Of a stretch of DNA of 5,819 nt, positions 5,280 through 5,819 are shown in pieces. The position numbers and the translations under genes were made by a program. Numbering within the stretch: position 1 is the first letter of the stretch; the number at the start of each line of letters is the position of its first letter. Below the pieces are notes generated by a model, which was not told the origin of the DNA, searched no databases, and saw nothing but the letters and a program-made list of their open reading frames with translations. The stretch is from Bdellovibrionales bacterium RBG_16_40_8 (lineage in GTDB: Bacteria; Bdellovibrionota; Bdellovibrionia; Bdellovibrionales; UBA1609): NCBI GenBank assembly GCA_001769925.1, contig MEPT01000106.1:16712-22530 (forward strand). The letters run 5' to 3'.

Positions 5280-5819
5280 TCACGGATTACTGGGGGTACC
5301 TTTTCTTTCAAATGCAATAACGGCTGGTTGATGTAATTCTGCATGGGGATAGTAACGCTTTAATATATCGGTGAATTTGGCACCTGCCGCTGCCATGACA
5401 CGAGCACCGGTCTGGCACATACCAACGCCATGTCCGTGACCCCTGCCAGACAATTCAAGCCCATTAGCAGAAAAATTAATCGTAAAATATGTGCTTTTTA
5501 TACGATTAAACCCAAATAGCTCACGAAAAGCTTGCGCATTGAGGGCACGAAATTCTTCGCCGTTTTTTTCTGACCAAAAATAAATTAATAGTTCACGAAC
5601 TCTGTCCGAGTCTGTATATGAGGCAACCGTGATATCAGAAATTTGCACGTTTGCCTCTAGCCCCATGTGTTTGGTAAGAGTTTTCGTGAGTTCATCACGC
5701 AAGATCACCTTGTGCCAAGCGCTTTTTAGATTTAATCGACAGCTCTCGTCTTTTACTGTGCCGTTTTTTTTCCCGTAATTCCAAACAAACTTAGGCTCTT
5801 CGGTTACTCCTCCGCAGTC
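5280..5819 (-). CDS. SpoIID/LytB-domain protein, C-terminal part (5' end outside window)
   Basis: The frame is open to the window edge, giving 179 visible residues. A GTG at 5708 is internal, because the family match begins upstream with DCGGVTEEPKFVW (1-13), a form of the conserved CGG-TE block, and continues with W35 and ILRDEL (39-44). The strongest signature is GRGHGHGVGMCQTGA (125-139), the SpoIID GHGVGM-Q-GA block, then MAAAGAKFTDILKRYYPHAEL (142-162), the family's usual C-terminus. SpoIID is a lytic transglycosylase acting on denuded peptidoglycan during engulfment in spore formers. Homologues occur in many non-sporulating Gram-negatives, where a general peptidoglycan-remodelling role is inferred. 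The catalytic Glu and any signal peptide would be in the missing N-terminal part. Cys at 134 replaces the Ser often found in spore formers. A candidate terminator follows, so it is probably not in one operon with the lipoproteins. Confidence 0.9.
   Translation of the reverse strand, partial: DCGGVTEEPKFVWNYGKKNGTVKDESCRLNLKSAWHKVILRDELTKTLTKHMGLEANVQISDITVASYTDSDRVRELLIYFWSEKNGEEFRALNAQAFRELFGFNRIKSTYFTINFSANGLELSGRGHGHGVGMCQTGARVMAAAGAKFTDILKRYYPHAELHQPAVIAFERKGTPSNP

Noticed and set aside
5706..5708. GTG as the start of the SpoIID-domain protein
   Set aside because: The same frame continues upstream to the window edge with the conserved DCGGVTE block, so the GTG is an internal Val codon.
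1..5819. CRISPR array, insertion sequence or dif site
   Set aside because: I scanned by eye for regularly spaced repeats, terminal inverted repeats with a transposase, and a dif-like 28-mer; none was seen.

Overview
The window looks like a moderately AT-rich stretch of a Gram-negative chromosome. Three consecutive lipoprotein precursors, a ComM/YifB ATPase, a Xer recombinase and a SpoIID-domain protein without other sporulation genes would suit a Bdellovibrionota or deltaproteobacterial-type genome. That placement is inference from general style; no marker in the window proves it. Every gene found is on the minus strand, so transcription runs from right (5819) to left (1).

Layout in transcription order: (1) the C-terminal part of a SpoIID/LytB-domain peptidoglycan protein, cut by the right edge (5280-5819), followed by a candidate intrinsic terminator. 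(2) A non-coding stretch of about 200 bases (5084-5279) with two small hairpins just ahead of the next gene. (3) A compact operon of three predicted lipoproteins of unknown function (5083-2941), with gaps of 24 and 4 bases. (4) A Xer-type tyrosine recombinase (2884-2003) with all catalytic residues, no Shine-Dalgarno, and a candidate promoter ending almost at the start codon. (5) A ComM/YifB AAA+ ATPase (1932-487) with a strong ribosome binding site. (6) A tRNA-Cys(GCA) gene with encoded CCA (445-372). (7) Downstream of the tRNA 3' end, an open frame (309-1) that reads as a decayed treble-clef zinc-finger repeat protein: the first repeat has lost cysteines and the second is interrupted by an apparent single-base frameshift.

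Functionally, xerC and comM are a DNA-processing pair (site-specific recombination; branch migration during natural transformation). The lipoprotein operon is probably an envelope module of unknown role. The SpoIID protein points to peptidoglycan remodelling. The most curious parts are the zinc-finger remnant beside tRNA-Cys and the unassigned lipoprotein trio. I see no CRISPR array, insertion sequence or complete novel defence system.
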